Assembly (NCBI RefSeq): GCF_008931805.1
Contig: NZ_CP044399.1
Coordinates: 2,108,001 to 2,172,000, forward strand
DNA length: 64,000 nt
DNA from: Moritella marina ATCC 15381
Lineage (GTDB): Bacteria; Pseudomonadota; Gammaproteobacteria; Enterobacterales; Moritellaceae
Direction of reading: 5' to 3'
Positions 35,275-45,359 of the stretch are shown here, in pieces; position 1 is the stretch's first letter; every line of letters starts with the position of its first letter. A program made the translations under genes and the position numbers. The notes beneath the pieces are model-generated. The model had not been told where the DNA came from and searched no databases. It saw only the letters and a list, made by a program, of their open reading frames with translations.

Positions 35275-38235
35275 TTATTCCCGCTCAGAAAGTTGCTGCA
35301 TATAATGTTGTAATTGGCCGACAGAATCGTGAATTAATAAATCTAATGCGATTAATTCTGACTCAGATAACGCTTTAGTCTTACAAGATAATTCAAGTTG
35401 CTGACAAAGTGTGTACAACGCAGTCAATCCTAACCCGACAGCCGCCCCTTTTAATTTATGCAGTAACTGTTCTTGCTGCGCTGCATCCAGAACAGCAAAA
35501 TCACTGTAATCCGATAGCGCCTGCCCACAAAATAGCTGCCCTAGCGCAACGATCTTATCTTTCCCTAAATATTGCAGGTCTTGCTCGAGTGTTGACGTGT
35601 CTAGCAATAAAAAATCTAATAATGGAGAGTCTAGTAATGAAGAGTCTAATAATGCAGAACCTAGTACCCTCTCATCATCAATAACCGCCGCCGATGGCTC
35701 ATATTCATCTATGCTCACGACATTCGCCATTACCTTATAAATAGCCCCTCTCAGGCGTTTCATTTGGACTGGTTTCGCAATAAAACCATCAAAGCCTGAA
35801 TCAATAAACTTAGTAATATCGTCTTTAAATACATGAGCAGATACCGCAATGGTTTTTAATTGTCGCTGCTTACATTCGGCCATCTCTCGTAACTGTGCAG
35901 CCAGTACTACGCCATCAATATCCGGTAAGTTAATATCCAACAAGGCTAAATCAACATTCTGATGCTCATATAGCTCAAGTGCTGAAGCACCATTACAAGC
36001 GGTATAAACATCATGACCTAGTTTTTTAACTAATTCATATGCAACATCTCGATTAATTTGATTGTCTTCAACAATAAGAATACGAAAACGTGTTTTTGTC
36101 TCGACCACGGTTGACACAATTGCTAACTGTTCATCAATCAAGCCTTGTGGGGCAACTTCTAATGGCATAGAAAAGTAAAAACAACTCCCCTGCGCTTCAA
36201 TACTGGTTAACGATAACGTCCCTTGAATAGCGGATACTAAGCGTCGACAAATAGCGAGTCCTAACCCAGTCCCAGCAGCGCTACTTGGGTTCTTGACTTG
36301 CGTAAAGGCTTCAAATATCTCTTCCTGTTTATCTTGTGCAATACCACATCCCGTATCATGAATACTAAAACGAAGTTGCCGCTCTTCTTCAGTAATCACA
36401 AGTGCAACACTACCGGAATCAGTAAATTTAATCGCATTATTCACCAGGTTAAGAATAATTTGACGCAGTTTACCTAAGTCAGCAAGCACCCAAGAATCTC
36501 TTGCCATACCGAGTTCAACACTGAGTTCAAAGGTTAACAGCAAGCCTTTGCTTTCCGCCCGAGCACGCATCAGTTCAATGATATTATTACCTAGGCTATT
36601 TAGATTGACGGCACCTTTAGAGACTTCAATATGGCCCGCCTCAATTTTAGAATAATCAAGAATATCATTGAGAATATCTAACAGGTCTTCACCCGATGTC
36701 AGAATTGTTTGGGTATACGCCTGTTGCTTGGTCGACAGAGTCGTATCAGAGAGCAGCTCTAATGTCCCTAACATACCACTCATGGGCGTTCGGATTTCGT
36801 GACTCATGTTGGCGAGAAATACCGACTTGGCATTATTGGCATCTTCCGCCTGTTTCTTGGCGACGGCATGACCAATGGATTCGTTATTTAGTTTCTTGTT
36901 AATTTGCATTAACTGTTCTGTTCTTTGCTTGACGATTTGCTCTAGGTTTTCTTTATGTAAGCGTAACTCTTTTGCAATTTTGATTTGCTCTTGTTCAAGC
37001 TTTTGCTTTTTTAGTGCATTGTCACGAAAGACATCCAACGCTAATGCCATTTGCTTTAGCTCAAAATCATCCGACGGTTCGACATTAATTTCGAGATCGC
37101 CCTCTGCCAGCTTTTTAATCACTTGAGTATGCTTCGATAATTTAAATACAATACCTTGATATACAATTTTCCACATCACGCCAATGATCACGATTAATGA
37201 CAGCAAGGTAACAAACACAAGGATACGCTGCGACCAAGCAACCAACTTTTGGTGTTCTTGACTTGTTTGCTGTGCTTGCAGCGTTTGTTCATCAACAAGG
37301 ACGCGGATACCTTGGTTCAGTTCACTGAGTTGCGTTGAAATATGCAGGTGTAACAGATTCTGTTTTTCTTCTAATATGAGATACTCACGTTGCTGAGTAA
37401 TCAGTGTATTAAAAGAATTCAAGCTTACCATTGCAGATTGAACTAACTCTAAACGATAAGGGTCTTTGATTGAGTCCACCAGCTGATTGATGATGTATAA
37501 GAGTTCATCTTTTTGCTGCGTTAATGTAATGAGTTGAATAGGCTGCGAAGTATTGATGATCAAGTTCGCAATTTTCCCTAGTTGTAAGCTGTACCTTTCC
37601 AATGCGGTCATTTTATCTAATAAATTAAGATCTTCGTCAATAACAAGGTCTATGTCCTGATAGATAATAGCTTTATCAGTGTTCTGTTCAATTAAGTCAT
37701 AAAGCCCACCGAGCCTCACTAGCGTAAAGGTGCTCGCGTTAGCGACTTGAGATTGTGACAATTGGAAAATATTATGCACACCTCCTGTTACCTGTTGAAA
37801 CGACTCTTGGCGTTGCTGTTTACCCTTAATTTGCAGCTTGGCATTGTCATTTAGCTGGCGAATATTTTTAATAATACTTATTTTTTGGGCGACTAAGTGA
37901 CGCACATTATTGCTGGCGAGTTCAGAGATATCAAAGGCCTGAAACTTTTTACCAATGGCGTTATTTAACTGAGTCAGTTCAGTATTAATTTGTTGGCGTT
38001 CGGCATCATTCGAGGCGTTTTTTAGCAAAGTTGTGCGGTTAGTTATTTGTAAACTTATATTTGCTAACTCACGTGCGCTTGATAAGCTTGGCAAGGTTTG
38101 TTGTGTGATCTGCTTACCCGTATCCGCAATAAGGCTTAAACTATACCAAGACACAGTGCTGATAATAACCAATAAGCTGGCAACAAAGCTAAACGCAAAC
38201 AGTAGTTTGTTCCCAATACTTTGACGAAATCGCAC
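35275..38235 (-). CDS. torS: TorS-like hybrid sensor histidine kinase
   Basis: The 986-residue inner-membrane kinase has an N-terminal helix (about 10-32), a long helical periplasmic sensor, a second helix at about 340-362 and a HAMP domain. HisKA follows with phospho-accepting [13 protein letters not shown] (about 475), then HATPase_c ([27 protein letters not shown]), a receiver ([13 protein letters not shown] about 715; phospho-Asp in [10 protein letters not shown]) and a C-terminal Hpt ([13 protein letters not shown], about 925). This is the TorS layout; TorS, with TorT, senses TMAO and passes phosphate to TorR. The GTG start has GGAG seven bases upstream. torT is divergent and torR follows torT. 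Confidence 0.92.
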   Translation of the reverse strand: MRFRQSIGNKLLFAFSFVASLLVIISTVSWYSLSLIADTGKQITQQTLPSLSSARELANISLQITNRTTLLKNASNDAERQQINTELTQLNNAIGKKFQAFDISELASNNVRHLVAQKISIIKNIRQLNDNAKLQIKGKQQRQESFQQVTGGVHNIFQLSQSQVANASTFTLVRLGGLYDLIEQNTDKAIIYQDIDLVIDEDLNLLDKMTALERYSLQLGKIANLIINTSQPIQLITLTQQKDELLYIINQLVDSIKDPYRLELVQSAMVSLNSFNTLITQQREYLILEEKQNLLHLHISTQLSELNQGIRVLVDEQTLQAQQTSQEHQKLVAWSQRILVFVTLLSLIVIIGVMWKIVYQGIVFKLSKHTQVIKKLAEGDLEINVEPSDDFELKQMALALDVFRDNALKKQKLEQEQIKIAKELRLHKENLEQIVKQRTEQLMQINKKLNNESIGHAVAKKQAEDANNAKSVFLANMSHEIRTPMSGMLGTLELLSDTTLSTKQQAYTQTILTSGEDLLDILNDILDYSKIEAGHIEVSKGAVNLNSLGNNIIELMRARAESKGLLLTFELSVELGMARDSWVLADLGKLRQIILNLVNNAIKFTDSGSVALVITEEERQLRFSIHDTGCGIAQDKQEEIFEAFTQVKNPSSAAGTGLGLAICRRLVSAIQGTLSLTSIEAQGSCFYFSMPLEVAPQGLIDEQLAIVSTVVETKTRFRILIVEDNQINRDVAYELVKKLGHDVYTACNGASALELYEHQNVDLALLDINLPDIDGVVLAAQLREMAECKQRQLKTIAVSAHVFKDDITKFIDSGFDGFIAKPVQMKRLRGAIYKVMANVVSIDEYEPSAAVIDDERVLGSALLDSSLLDSPLLDFLLLDTSTLEQDLQYLGKDKIVALGQLFCGQALSDYSDFAVLDAAQQEQLLHKLKGAAVGLGLTALYTLCQQLELSCKTKALSESELIALDLLIHDSVGQLQHYMQQLSERE

Positions 38236-38356
38236 GGTAATCTCCTATGACTATTTTTAGTATTATTAAAATCGCAATCACAACAAGTACAAAAATAGCG
38301 TCGGTGATAGACTACGGCAACGAGCAAATATAACTTATCCACTGGTATCATTTATT

Positions 38357-39400
38357 GTGAAATATATTATTAAACCTTTGTTTTTATTCATGACGTTACT
38401 GTTCATTACATTACGATTCAGCTTACCCGCGTGGGCAACAGATAACAAACCACTAGATGCGATCCCGTCTCAAGGTATTGCTCAGGATAAGGTGCGACTT
38501 TGTGCCGTCTATCCCCACCTTAAAGACTCATACTGGCTAAGTATCAATTTTGGCATGACTGAGCGTGCAACACAAAGAGGTATATCATTAAAAGTGCTGG
38601 AAGCAGGTGGTTATCAAAATAGTCACGAGCAATGGGCACAAATTCAACAATGCCTGACGTGGCAAGCCGATGCGATATTAGTCGGTGCCGTTTACTATGA
38701 TCAACTCAGTGCCAAACTCACCACACTCAACAAAACAGTGCCTTTGTTTGGTTTAGTCAATGAAATATCCACACCGAGCCTCACCGCTAGTACAGGCATA
38801 TCTTGGTACAAAATGGGGGAAGAACTAGGACATTACTTGAGTCGTAAACACCCAAAAACAGCGAACAATACCAAGTTAAAACTGGCTTGGCTGCCCGGCC
38901 CTAAATCGGGTGGTGGCAGCGAGCAAGCAACGTTAGGACTAAGAAATGCATTAAAAGACAGCGACGTTGAGATCGTCTCAATTAAATACGGCCTTAATAA
39001 TAAGATGCACCAGTTTTCACTCATTAACGAAACGCTCGCAGAATTTAAAGACGGTGAACTCGACTATCTTGCAGGAAACGCGATAATGGCCGAGATGGCA
39101 ATCAACGAATTGGCGGAATTAGAACAAGACAAGCGTCCGCAAATTGTCAGTCATTACCTCAGTCACGGTGTGTATCGAGGTATCAAACGTGGCAAGATCC
39201 TAATGGCCAATTCTGATCAGATGGTATTACAAGGCGCGATGGCGATAGATCAAGCTGTTGACTACTTATTAAATAAACCCTATGTATCGCATCAAGGGCC
39301 TGAAATACTCACAGTCACCCAAGATTTGCTGCCCCAGTTTCCGACAGCACAATCGTTATCACCGAGTAACTTTAAACCTATTTATTCAGTTAACCCTTAG
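38357..39400 (+). CDS. torT: TorT-like periplasmic TMAO-binding protein
   Basis: The 347-residue protein has an N-terminal signal sequence (IIKPLFLFMTLLFITLR, cleavage near WAT) and a type I periplasmic-binding fold related to ribose-binding proteins (VRLCAVYPHLKDSYWLSINF, QADAILVGAVYYDQL, LKLAWLPGPKSGGGSEQATLG). TorT binds TMAO and partners the sensor of TorS. The start is GTG. It is divergent from torS by 121 bp and its 3' end overlaps the torR 3' end by 11 bp. Confidence 0.92.
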   Translation: MKYIIKPLFLFMTLLFITLRFSLPAWATDNKPLDAIPSQGIAQDKVRLCAVYPHLKDSYWLSINFGMTERATQRGISLKVLEAGGYQNSHEQWAQIQQCLTWQADAILVGAVYYDQLSAKLTTLNKTVPLFGLVNEISTPSLTASTGISWYKMGEELGHYLSRKHPKTANNTKLKLAWLPGPKSGGGSEQATLGLRNALKDSDVEIVSIKYGLNNKMHQFSLINETLAEFKDGELDYLAGNAIMAEMAINELAELEQDKRPQIVSHYLSHGVYRGIKRGKILMANSDQMVLQGAMAIDQAVDYLLNKPYVSHQGPEILTVTQDLLPQFPTAQSLSPSNFKPIYSVNP

Positions 39401-40127
39401 TCAAGTCTGCTGCAAATAAGTAACCTTCGCCATGCACGGTAACAAAATAGGTTGGTTTTTTAGGATCCGCTTCTATTTTGTTACGCAAGCGACGTACTAA
39501 TACATCTATCGTGCGATCATTCGGGGCTTCAACCCGATGGTTGATTAAATTAAGTAATCTATCTCGAGATAAAACTCGTTCGGGATGTGTAATGAAAGCC
39601 ACTAACATTTCAAATTCGGCTTTGGTCAACTTAACCTGCTCACCGTGTTGGCACAGCTTGCGTTTAGCTATGTCAAAAGTACAGTCACCAAAATGAAATA
39701 GCTCATCATTTTCGTCACTTTTAATCGCATGTGCTAATTCATTGTTTGCTTGAGTCGTTAACGAAATACGCCACAGTAAATTCTTTACTCGCACTAACAA
39801 CTCACGAAATTCAAAAGGCTTGGTGACATAGTCATCTGCGCCCATTTCTAGACCGACAATTCTATCAATCGCATCTGTGCGTCCAGTCACTAAGATAATA
39901 CCGATATTTGATTGACTACGTAGCGTCCGAGTGATCATCAAGCCATCTTCATCGGGCAAATTAATATCGAGCATCACAAGGTCGATGTGATGATTATTGA
40001 GTACGATATTCATTTCGGCCTTACTCGCAGCCTCACTCACTTGGTAACCCTCATGCTGAAAGTAACCAACAAGCTTAGCACGGGTTATTGCTTCATCTTC
40101 AACAACCAGAATATGCTTATTTTTCAA
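39390..40127 (-). CDS. torR: TorR-like response regulator (OmpR/PhoB family)
   Basis: The 245-residue regulator has a receiver domain with phosphorylation site LVMLDINLPDEDG (Asp54), the lysine in DDYVTKPFEFRELLVR, and a C-terminal winged helix (TKAEFEMLVAF, RTIDVLVRRLRNKIE). In E. coli TorR activates torCAD under TMAO; those genes are not next to it here. The start is TTG, with AAGGAA eight bases upstream. The upstream gene in the same direction is the NrnA-like phosphoesterase, 201 bp away. Confidence 0.93.
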   Translation of the reverse strand: MKNKHILVVEDEAITRAKLVGYFQHEGYQVSEAASKAEMNIVLNNHHIDLVMLDINLPDEDGLMITRTLRSQSNIGIILVTGRTDAIDRIVGLEMGADDYVTKPFEFRELLVRVKNLLWRISLTTQANNELAHAIKSDENDELFHFGDCTFDIAKRKLCQHGEQVKLTKAEFEMLVAFITHPERVLSRDRLLNLINHRVEAPNDRTIDVLVRRLRNKIEADPKKPTYFVTVHGEGYLFAADLTKG

Positions 40128-40201
40128 ATTAAATTCCTTAACAACTCTCTACTAACGAGCGAAGCAACAATAGCGCACTAGGCTGTCAACTCACCTGTAA
40201 C

Positions 40202-40227
40202 ATACATGCGCTAAATAGAGCATGTAT
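40202..40227. promoter_or_regulatory. Inverted repeat upstream of torR
   Basis: ATACATGC and GCATGTAT are perfect 8-bp arms around a 10-bp spacer, about 75 bp before the torR start. The spacing of nearly two turns suits a dimeric regulator. It does not match the E. coli TorR box, so the binder is unknown. Confidence 0.4.
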
Positions 40228-40328
40228 CGCCAACTTTTGCAATTGATGTTAGCTAGAGCCGCTTATAAAAAGCGCTAATTGCCCACGTTAGGGGTTAAGT
40301 TAAATGAGTAATTCTAATGTCCTGGAAT

Positions 40329-41330
40329 TTAAAATGCAGCCTCTAATGATCGTAAAGCTTTAATCTCTTTCACAAAAGGGGCAAAGTGCGCATTATCATG
40401 TTCCATAAAATGCTGAGTGTTATCTGCTAATACGATACCGCCAGCCATATGGCTATGCCCGCCACCAAAACCCATACGGGTGTCATTAAGTGTTTTACGT
40501 AGTAAGTGGCCAACGTTTACTTTCGGACATTCTGAACGTAAAGACAATTGCAATGCGCCTTTATTCTCTATCGCAACAATAACCACGTCAAACTCATTAA
40601 CACTTAATAAAAAATCAGCAAGCACCCCTAGCATATTCTTGGCACAAGGTTCTTTTAGCAGAACAGTTGCGATCCCTTCTGATTGCTTGACCAATTTGCA
40701 GGTATCTTCAAAGTTTGTTAATTCATAATGAATCAGTGAATTACGGCATATTTTGTTGACGATATCTAAATCAGCAATTTGATTAAAAGTAATAAAAGCT
40801 TTCAAATCAGCATTACAAAAACCACGCGTTAAATTTGCCGTATCTATATTTAGTCCGACTAATAGCGCAGTAGCAACTTTCATCGGCATATCAATTTTAA
40901 GCATCTGATAATATTCAAATATAATGGTGGCTGTAGCACCATAATTGGGACGAATATCAGCAAACCAAAGGCTATTCGGAGCAGTAACTGTGTGGTGATC
41001 TATAACCGCAATTTCATCACCAGGTAAATCAGTTACGTTATTTTCACCAATACAGCCGTCAACAGTAATAATATGATCATTTGCATTTAGATTGGCTTTA
41101 CTGCAATGAACCACGGGGATGTTTAGCCACTCAACCATATTCGATAAGGAAATCCGGTCTATTTCACCGTTATACACAATCAATGTTTTCATACCCAATG
41201 ATTGTAAGATGAATGACAAACCGTAGGCTGAAGATATAGCATCATGATCGGGGAAATCATGTGCCTGTATGACTACACGTTGTAATGGCTTTAACTGCTT
41301 AAAGAATTGCAGTAAATTTTCTCTGTTCAT
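40329..41330 (-). CDS. DHH/DHHA1 family phosphoesterase (NrnA-like)
   Basis: The 333-residue protein has the metal-binding motifs of DHH phosphoesterases: AHDFPDHDAISSAYGL (about 23-38), ITVDGCIG, IAVIDHHTV (DHH-like IDHH) and a C-terminal DHHA1 block with GFGGGHSHMAGG. NrnA-type enzymes degrade oligoribonucleotides (nanoRNA) and convert pAp to AMP in the cytoplasm. Gammaproteobacteria also have Orn and CysQ, so its precise role here is open. AGGA precedes the ATG. Confidence 0.85.
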   Translation of the reverse strand: MNRENLLQFFKQLKPLQRVVIQAHDFPDHDAISSAYGLSFILQSLGMKTLIVYNGEIDRISLSNMVEWLNIPVVHCSKANLNANDHIITVDGCIGENNVTDLPGDEIAVIDHHTVTAPNSLWFADIRPNYGATATIIFEYYQMLKIDMPMKVATALLVGLNIDTANLTRGFCNADLKAFITFNQIADLDIVNKICRNSLIHYELTNFEDTCKLVKQSEGIATVLLKEPCAKNMLGVLADFLLSVNEFDVVIVAIENKGALQLSLRSECPKVNVGHLLRKTLNDTRMGFGGGHSHMAGGIVLADNTQHFMEHDNAHFAPFVKEIKALRSLEAAF

Positions 41331-41357
41331 CGAAGATCCTGATAATTTAAGGATATG

Positions 41358-41455
41358 ATATGAAAATTGTTAATATTCAATGCATAATCAGCTTAATTAT
41401 ACGGAATGCGATCTACAATACTAGTGAACGTATCTATTTAGGGGTGCTCAATGTC
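41358..41455. repeat. Dispersed intergenic element, copy 2
   Basis: It is homologous to 32613-32707, with the same ordered conserved blocks and an identical TATCTATTTAGGGGTGC at 41431-41447. This copy reaches into the 3' end of the DUF1275 gene and provides its stop codon and last two codons. Confidence 0.75.
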
Positions 41456-42110
41456 TAACTTTCGCACTGTAAATTGAATAAGAAAATGCCAACAGTAAAC
41501 AGATACCAGCGGGAATATATAAGGCATAAAAGCTTAACAGACTGAAAGCATATGCACCTAATGAACCACCCGAAATGAAGCCGATAATGATGAGGATAAA
41601 CAAAGATGCTTTTCTTTTATCAAAGGCTTCACCTCTTAATCTTACTCCCAACATAATACCCAAGTCAGTGAATATACCGGTTAAATGTGTGGTACGGATC
41701 ACCGCACCACTGTAAGTCGTGACCAATGCATTTTGTAAGCCGCAAGCTGCTGAAACCAAATAATTACCCTGCACTGCACCGTCAACTAAGAAATACATCG
41801 AACCCAAGATAAGTATGCCCTCTAAAACAAGCAGGCCACTGTAGTTACGCCCCAGCTTTAATGCACCACTACGCAGGAAATAACCCGATATAACAGAACC
41901 AACAAGGAAACTAAGGATAACGAACGCTAAATGCAGCACATCAGAAAAATTAGCGTTAACAAAACTAGTGCCAAGCAATGTCGCTGTACCTGATAAATGG
42001 GACACAGCTTGATGTTTAAAGCCTAATAAACCAATAGAGTTAATCAGCCCGGCAACCAGCGCCAGCACAAACGAACCATATTCAACCCAGCGCGGTAACT
42101 TTGTAATCAC
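41448..42110 (-). CDS. DUF1275 (YoaK) family membrane protein
   Basis: The 220-residue protein has about six hydrophobic helices and typical family blocks: VAGLINSIGLLGF, VSHLSGTATLLG, AACGLQNALVTTYSGAVIRTTHLTGIFTDLGIMLG (given here as separate words AACGLQNALVTTYSGAV and IRTTHLTGIFTDLG). The YoaK/DUF1275 group has no firm function; transport has been suggested. The start is GTG with AAGGATA upstream. The extreme C-terminus lies in the dispersed repeat element. Confidence 0.85.
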   Translation of the reverse strand: MITKLPRWVEYGSFVLALVAGLINSIGLLGFKHQAVSHLSGTATLLGTSFVNANFSDVLHLAFVILSFLVGSVISGYFLRSGALKLGRNYSGLLVLEGILILGSMYFLVDGAVQGNYLVSAACGLQNALVTTYSGAVIRTTHLTGIFTDLGIMLGVRLRGEAFDKRKASLFILIIIGFISGGSLGAYAFSLLSFYALYIPAGICLLLAFSYSIYSAKVRH

Positions 42111-42324
42111 GACTATCCTTTAAGCCTCTCACAGCTTGTTAAATGGAATAGCGTATACCGTCAATTCCACTGTCACTTTATTACCCTGAACAGTAACAAA
42201 TTTAGTGCTAATTACCAATTGAGAGTCGAATCTCCCTATCCTAAATCAAACAAAACACAGGGAAAACACAAGAGGTTATAGTTGCTGTATATAAAATTAG
42301 CAGGTCTATTGGTACATCACGTGA
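42111..42324. other. Intergenic region
   Basis: This gap lies between the LysR stop and the DUF1275 start and holds the latter's promoter on the minus strand. I see no conserved ORF or strong hairpin. Confidence 0.3.
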
Positions 42325-43233
42325 TCATGCACTCACAAATGCAGCACTGATCTTGTCCCTTATCCACTTATGTAACAAATCGTTTTGGTGCCTTTCATGC
42401 CATACCCCTTTAATCGTCACCTTAGGTAAAGGAAACGGACACGCCTTGACAGTGAGTCCATATAACGCTTGCCCTTGTACTGCCATTGATTGCGGTAGAA
42501 AGGAAATTAACTGCGTATTCGCTAATAACGCAAGTTGTAGATTTAGCGTTTCAGCATACAAGCCGATTTTACGCGCTGGCATACCAGCTGTGATACCGAA
42601 CTGACTAACAGAGTCGTGCTGCTCATCCAATAAACTCGACTTAATGTGCGCACATTCGAAAATTGATTCCGTATTCCAGCTATTCAATACCGGATTATCC
42701 TTATCGAGTAAGCAAACTACCGCTTCGTCCGTTAGGCGCTTTTGCATAAAGCGAGGCTTAGCTTTTACGCCTGCGCCGATGATCATATCCAACTTACCAG
42801 CATCAAGATCATCATCACCAGTCTGACTCATCATCTGTATGTCCATAATCACATGAGGCGCTTCTGCATTAATCGCTCGAACAGCGTTAGCAAGATATGC
42901 TGCAACAATAAAATCATGGGTTTGAATACGAAAACGAGCATGCACTTGTGCGAGTTTTAACGATGGTGGAGCAAACAACCCATCAATTTCATTGAGAATA
43001 AAATCCAGTTTATCGGCGAGTTCAAGGGCCCTCGCAGTCGGCTCTAAGCCCTTAGCATGACGAGTAAAAAGTGGATCATCAAACGTATCTCGAAGACGAG
43101 TAAGGGTATGACTCATTGCAGACTGACTCACGTTCATTTTCTTGGCCGCACGCCCTACGTGCTGCTCTGCTAATAACACTTGCAACGATTTCAGTAAGTT
43201 AAAGTCTACCTTAGCAATATTATTTTCATTCAT
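42325..43233 (-). CDS. LysR-family transcriptional regulator (NodD/LeuO-like subgroup)
   Basis: The 302-residue protein has the subgroup start KVDFNLLKSLQVLLAEQHVG, the HTH AAKKMNVSQSAMSHTLTRLR (about 30-49), and DDPLFTRHAKGLEPTARA. The effector domain starts near residue 90. The ATG at 43233 is preferred over an upstream TTG. It is divergent from DoxX and SDR genes by about 80 bp, and AATCATT / AATGATT arms lie in that gap. It probably controls those genes. Confidence 0.9.
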   Translation of the reverse strand: MNENNIAKVDFNLLKSLQVLLAEQHVGRAAKKMNVSQSAMSHTLTRLRDTFDDPLFTRHAKGLEPTARALELADKLDFILNEIDGLFAPPSLKLAQVHARFRIQTHDFIVAAYLANAVRAINAEAPHVIMDIQMMSQTGDDDLDAGKLDMIIGAGVKAKPRFMQKRLTDEAVVCLLDKDNPVLNSWNTESIFECAHIKSSLLDEQHDSVSQFGITAGMPARKIGLYAETLNLQLALLANTQLISFLPQSMAVQGQALYGLTVKACPFPLPKVTIKGVWHERHQNDLLHKWIRDKISAAFVSA

Positions 43234-43313
43234 AATTATAATTAGCCGCAATCATTTTTATTCATAATGATTCAGGTTTACACTTATTACAAGTTAATCA
43301 ATGAGGAAATACC

Positions 43314-43658
43314 ATGAATACCTTCATCACTGTCATTATAGCGTTGCTTTCAGCCTTCTTCTTATTCGCAGGTTCAATCAAATTATTCGCTTGGCAAAAA
43401 ATGATCTTTACTAAGCAGCTAGAATTCTTTCAGTCATATGGTTTGAACCGCCAAATAATGGCGCTAGTAGGTATTGTTGAGCTATTTGGTGCAACCACTA
43501 TCTGGTTTCAAAGCAGTGTATTAGGTTTACTTGGTGCGGCGGCATTATTGGCCACATCTTTAGGTGCCATCTTTTTCCACTTACGCTTTGATACGTGGAA
43601 AGACGGGATCCCAGCCATCATGACATTAACGCTATCCAGCCTCGTTATTTTCTTTTAG
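43314..43658 (+). CDS. DoxX-like family membrane protein
   Basis: The 114-residue protein has four hydrophobic helices with the DoxX pattern FAGSIKLFAW, QKMIFTKQLEFFQSYGLNRQ and IVELFGATTIW. DoxX-like proteins are small inner-membrane proteins linked to redox or thiol stress, with no settled reaction. GAGGAAA precedes the ATG. It lies opposite a LysR gene and 119 bp before an SDR gene, probably in one unit. Confidence 0.85.
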   Translation: MNTFITVIIALLSAFFLFAGSIKLFAWQKMIFTKQLEFFQSYGLNRQIMALVGIVELFGATTIWFQSSVLGLLGAAALLATSLGAIFFHLRFDTWKDGIPAIMTLTLSSLVIFF

Positions 43659-43777
43659 AACGAAGAATACGCTTTGCGGTTTAAGCAAAAATGTATTGTC
43701 TTTTACATCATTCACAGCACTTCTCACAAAGCATATGATAACTCACAGCAATAATTTCAAGTACTTAAAGGAACACC

Positions 43778-44488
43778 ATGAATAATATTAAAACAGCGAC
43801 TGTCGCAGCATGCTTTTCGGTTACCGCAAAAATAATCATCCATAATCTTATCGAATCAGGTACCAAGGTTGTCGCATTTGGCCGTAAAGGTGATGACGTT
43901 CGTGCTAAACAAATGGAAGATAAATACCCAGGCAAGCTAACTGTGCTACTTGGTGATCTTGCAGATGAAACAGAAAGCAAAGCACTGACTGCCAAGGCTG
44001 TCAGCATTCTAGGCAGCATTGAAGCCCACTACCATTGCACCGGTATTTTCACATGGCGATACTGGAAAGACATCGAAGTAAAAGAGGTCGAAGACATATT
44101 CAGCGCTAACTTTATGACTGCATTTGTCTTTGGTCGTGAGATTTTTAATGCCATGGCGCTCAGCGGTGGCGGCTCTATCATGTTCGTTTCAGCTCGCGAT
44201 ACAGTGCGTAATATCCCAGCAGGTTTTGGGCCTTACATGGCATCGAAACTGGCATTAAATGGACTTGTCGAAAGTATGGCTGCCGAAGGGGCGGAACATA
44301 ATATTAAAATCAACGCGATACTGCCAACGATAGTGAATACTCAGGTTAATCGTGATGCGATGCCAGATGCAGATCATAGCACTTGGGTTGATCCAGCTGA
44401 AATGGCCGAGTTAATGATTGAACTGACTCAGCCAACAAAAACTAACCTAAGTGGCTCACTTATCGCCTTTAACGGTAAAATGCATTAA
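43778..44488 (+). CDS. Short-chain dehydrogenase/reductase family protein with degenerate cofactor loop
   Basis: The 236-residue protein follows the SDR fold with the active-site YMASK (Tyr about 150), preceding Ser in IMFVSARD, and PTIVNTQVN after the catalytic region. The N-terminal cofactor loop, normally TGxxxGxG, reads VAACFSVTAKIII and has no glycine at those positions. VLLGDLADE keeps the adenine-side aspartate. It may bind cofactor differently or have lost activity. AAAGGAACACC precedes the ATG. It lies between DoxX and a convergent flavin reductase gene. Confidence 0.8.
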   Translation: MNNIKTATVAACFSVTAKIIIHNLIESGTKVVAFGRKGDDVRAKQMEDKYPGKLTVLLGDLADETESKALTAKAVSILGSIEAHYHCTGIFTWRYWKDIEVKEVEDIFSANFMTAFVFGREIFNAMALSGGGSIMFVSARDTVRNIPAGFGPYMASKLALNGLVESMAAEGAEHNIKINAILPTIVNTQVNRDAMPDADHSTWVDPAEMAELMIELTQPTKTNLSGSLIAFNGKMH

Positions 44489-44508
44489 CACCTTACCGAT
44501 AACGCAAA

Positions 44509-45123
44509 TTAGTCCGGTCTTTGCAGACTAAACGGCGCCGTAATTGATGCATACTCCCCGCCGCCTAATCGGGCGAGGGGTTTTACTTTATCGGCATCCA
44601 CTTTCATGCGGTCTTTAGCATCTTTAACCACCACTGAATCACCAAGGTAAAGCTGTTTCACTTCAACAAAGATAAGCGTTTGCGGTACATCACCCAACTC
44701 TTTGATCTCATAAAGCTCACAGCCATAGGCAATATCACACTGCGCTAAACGCGGTAATGGGAAATCTTCAAATGCAGCTGTGGTTAGCCCTGCATTGGCA
44801 AGCTCAGATTCACCATGTGCCAATGTTGCGGCAGTCTGAGTCACTAGCTCGGCTTGATCTGCTGAAGCAATGTGAATAACTATTTTCTTGTTTTTAAGGA
44901 TATTAGTCAGGGTATCTTTATTGTCACCATTGGGCTTTTTACCCACCGAAATCATCAACAAGGCAGGCTCACTCGACACCGCGGTGAAATATGAAAATGG
45001 CGCAAGATTGTAATTAGCCTCACCCGACTCGGTAAGCGCCCAAGCGATAGGTCGTGGAATAATCGTTTGCGTCATCAAGTGATAACGTTGACTGGCTGAA
45101 AAATCTGAAAAACTTAATTGCAT
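44509..45123 (-). CDS. Flavin reductase-like domain protein (DIM6/NTAB family)
   Basis: The 204-residue protein begins QRYHLMTQTIIPRPIAWALT and has the FMN-binding split-barrel blocks YNLAPFSYFTAVSSEPALLMISVG and HIASADQAELVTQTA. Family members reduce flavin or carry bound FMN as partners of monooxygenases. The electron donor and partner are unknown. AAGGAG lies eight bases before the ATG. It is convergent with the SDR gene with 20 bp between stops. Confidence 0.88.
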   Translation of the reverse strand: MQLSFSDFSASQRYHLMTQTIIPRPIAWALTESGEANYNLAPFSYFTAVSSEPALLMISVGKKPNGDNKDTLTNILKNKKIVIHIASADQAELVTQTAATLAHGESELANAGLTTAAFEDFPLPRLAQCDIAYGCELYEIKELGDVPQTLIFVEVKQLYLGDSVVVKDAKDRMKVDADKVKPLARLGGGEYASITAPFSLQRPD

Positions 45124-45359
45124 GTTACGAACTCCTTGTCATTACAAGATACCATCGTGACATATGCCTCCTTATTGACCTAGTATTTTTACTTAATTAG
45201 CTTCACTCTAGCCTTATTATATGACGGTAATCCGCTGATTTTGTTATTTACACCAAAATAAATAATGTGTCCTATATTTAGATAACCTAAAAACAAATCC
45301 GTGAAGATTGGTCATTGCGAGTGCAATCCAATACAAGATTTAGCGAATAGATGTGATAT
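45124..45359. other. Divergent intergenic region (flavin reductase / nspS-like)
   Basis: It holds both promoters. The small inverted words GGTCATTGCGAGTGCAATCC lie about 30-50 bp before the nspS-like start. I see no ORF. Confidence 0.3.

Noticed and set aside
38399-38408. CTGTTCATTA resembling the E. coli TorR box
   Set aside because: It is a single copy inside the torT signal-peptide coding region; TorR sites act as repeats in promoters.
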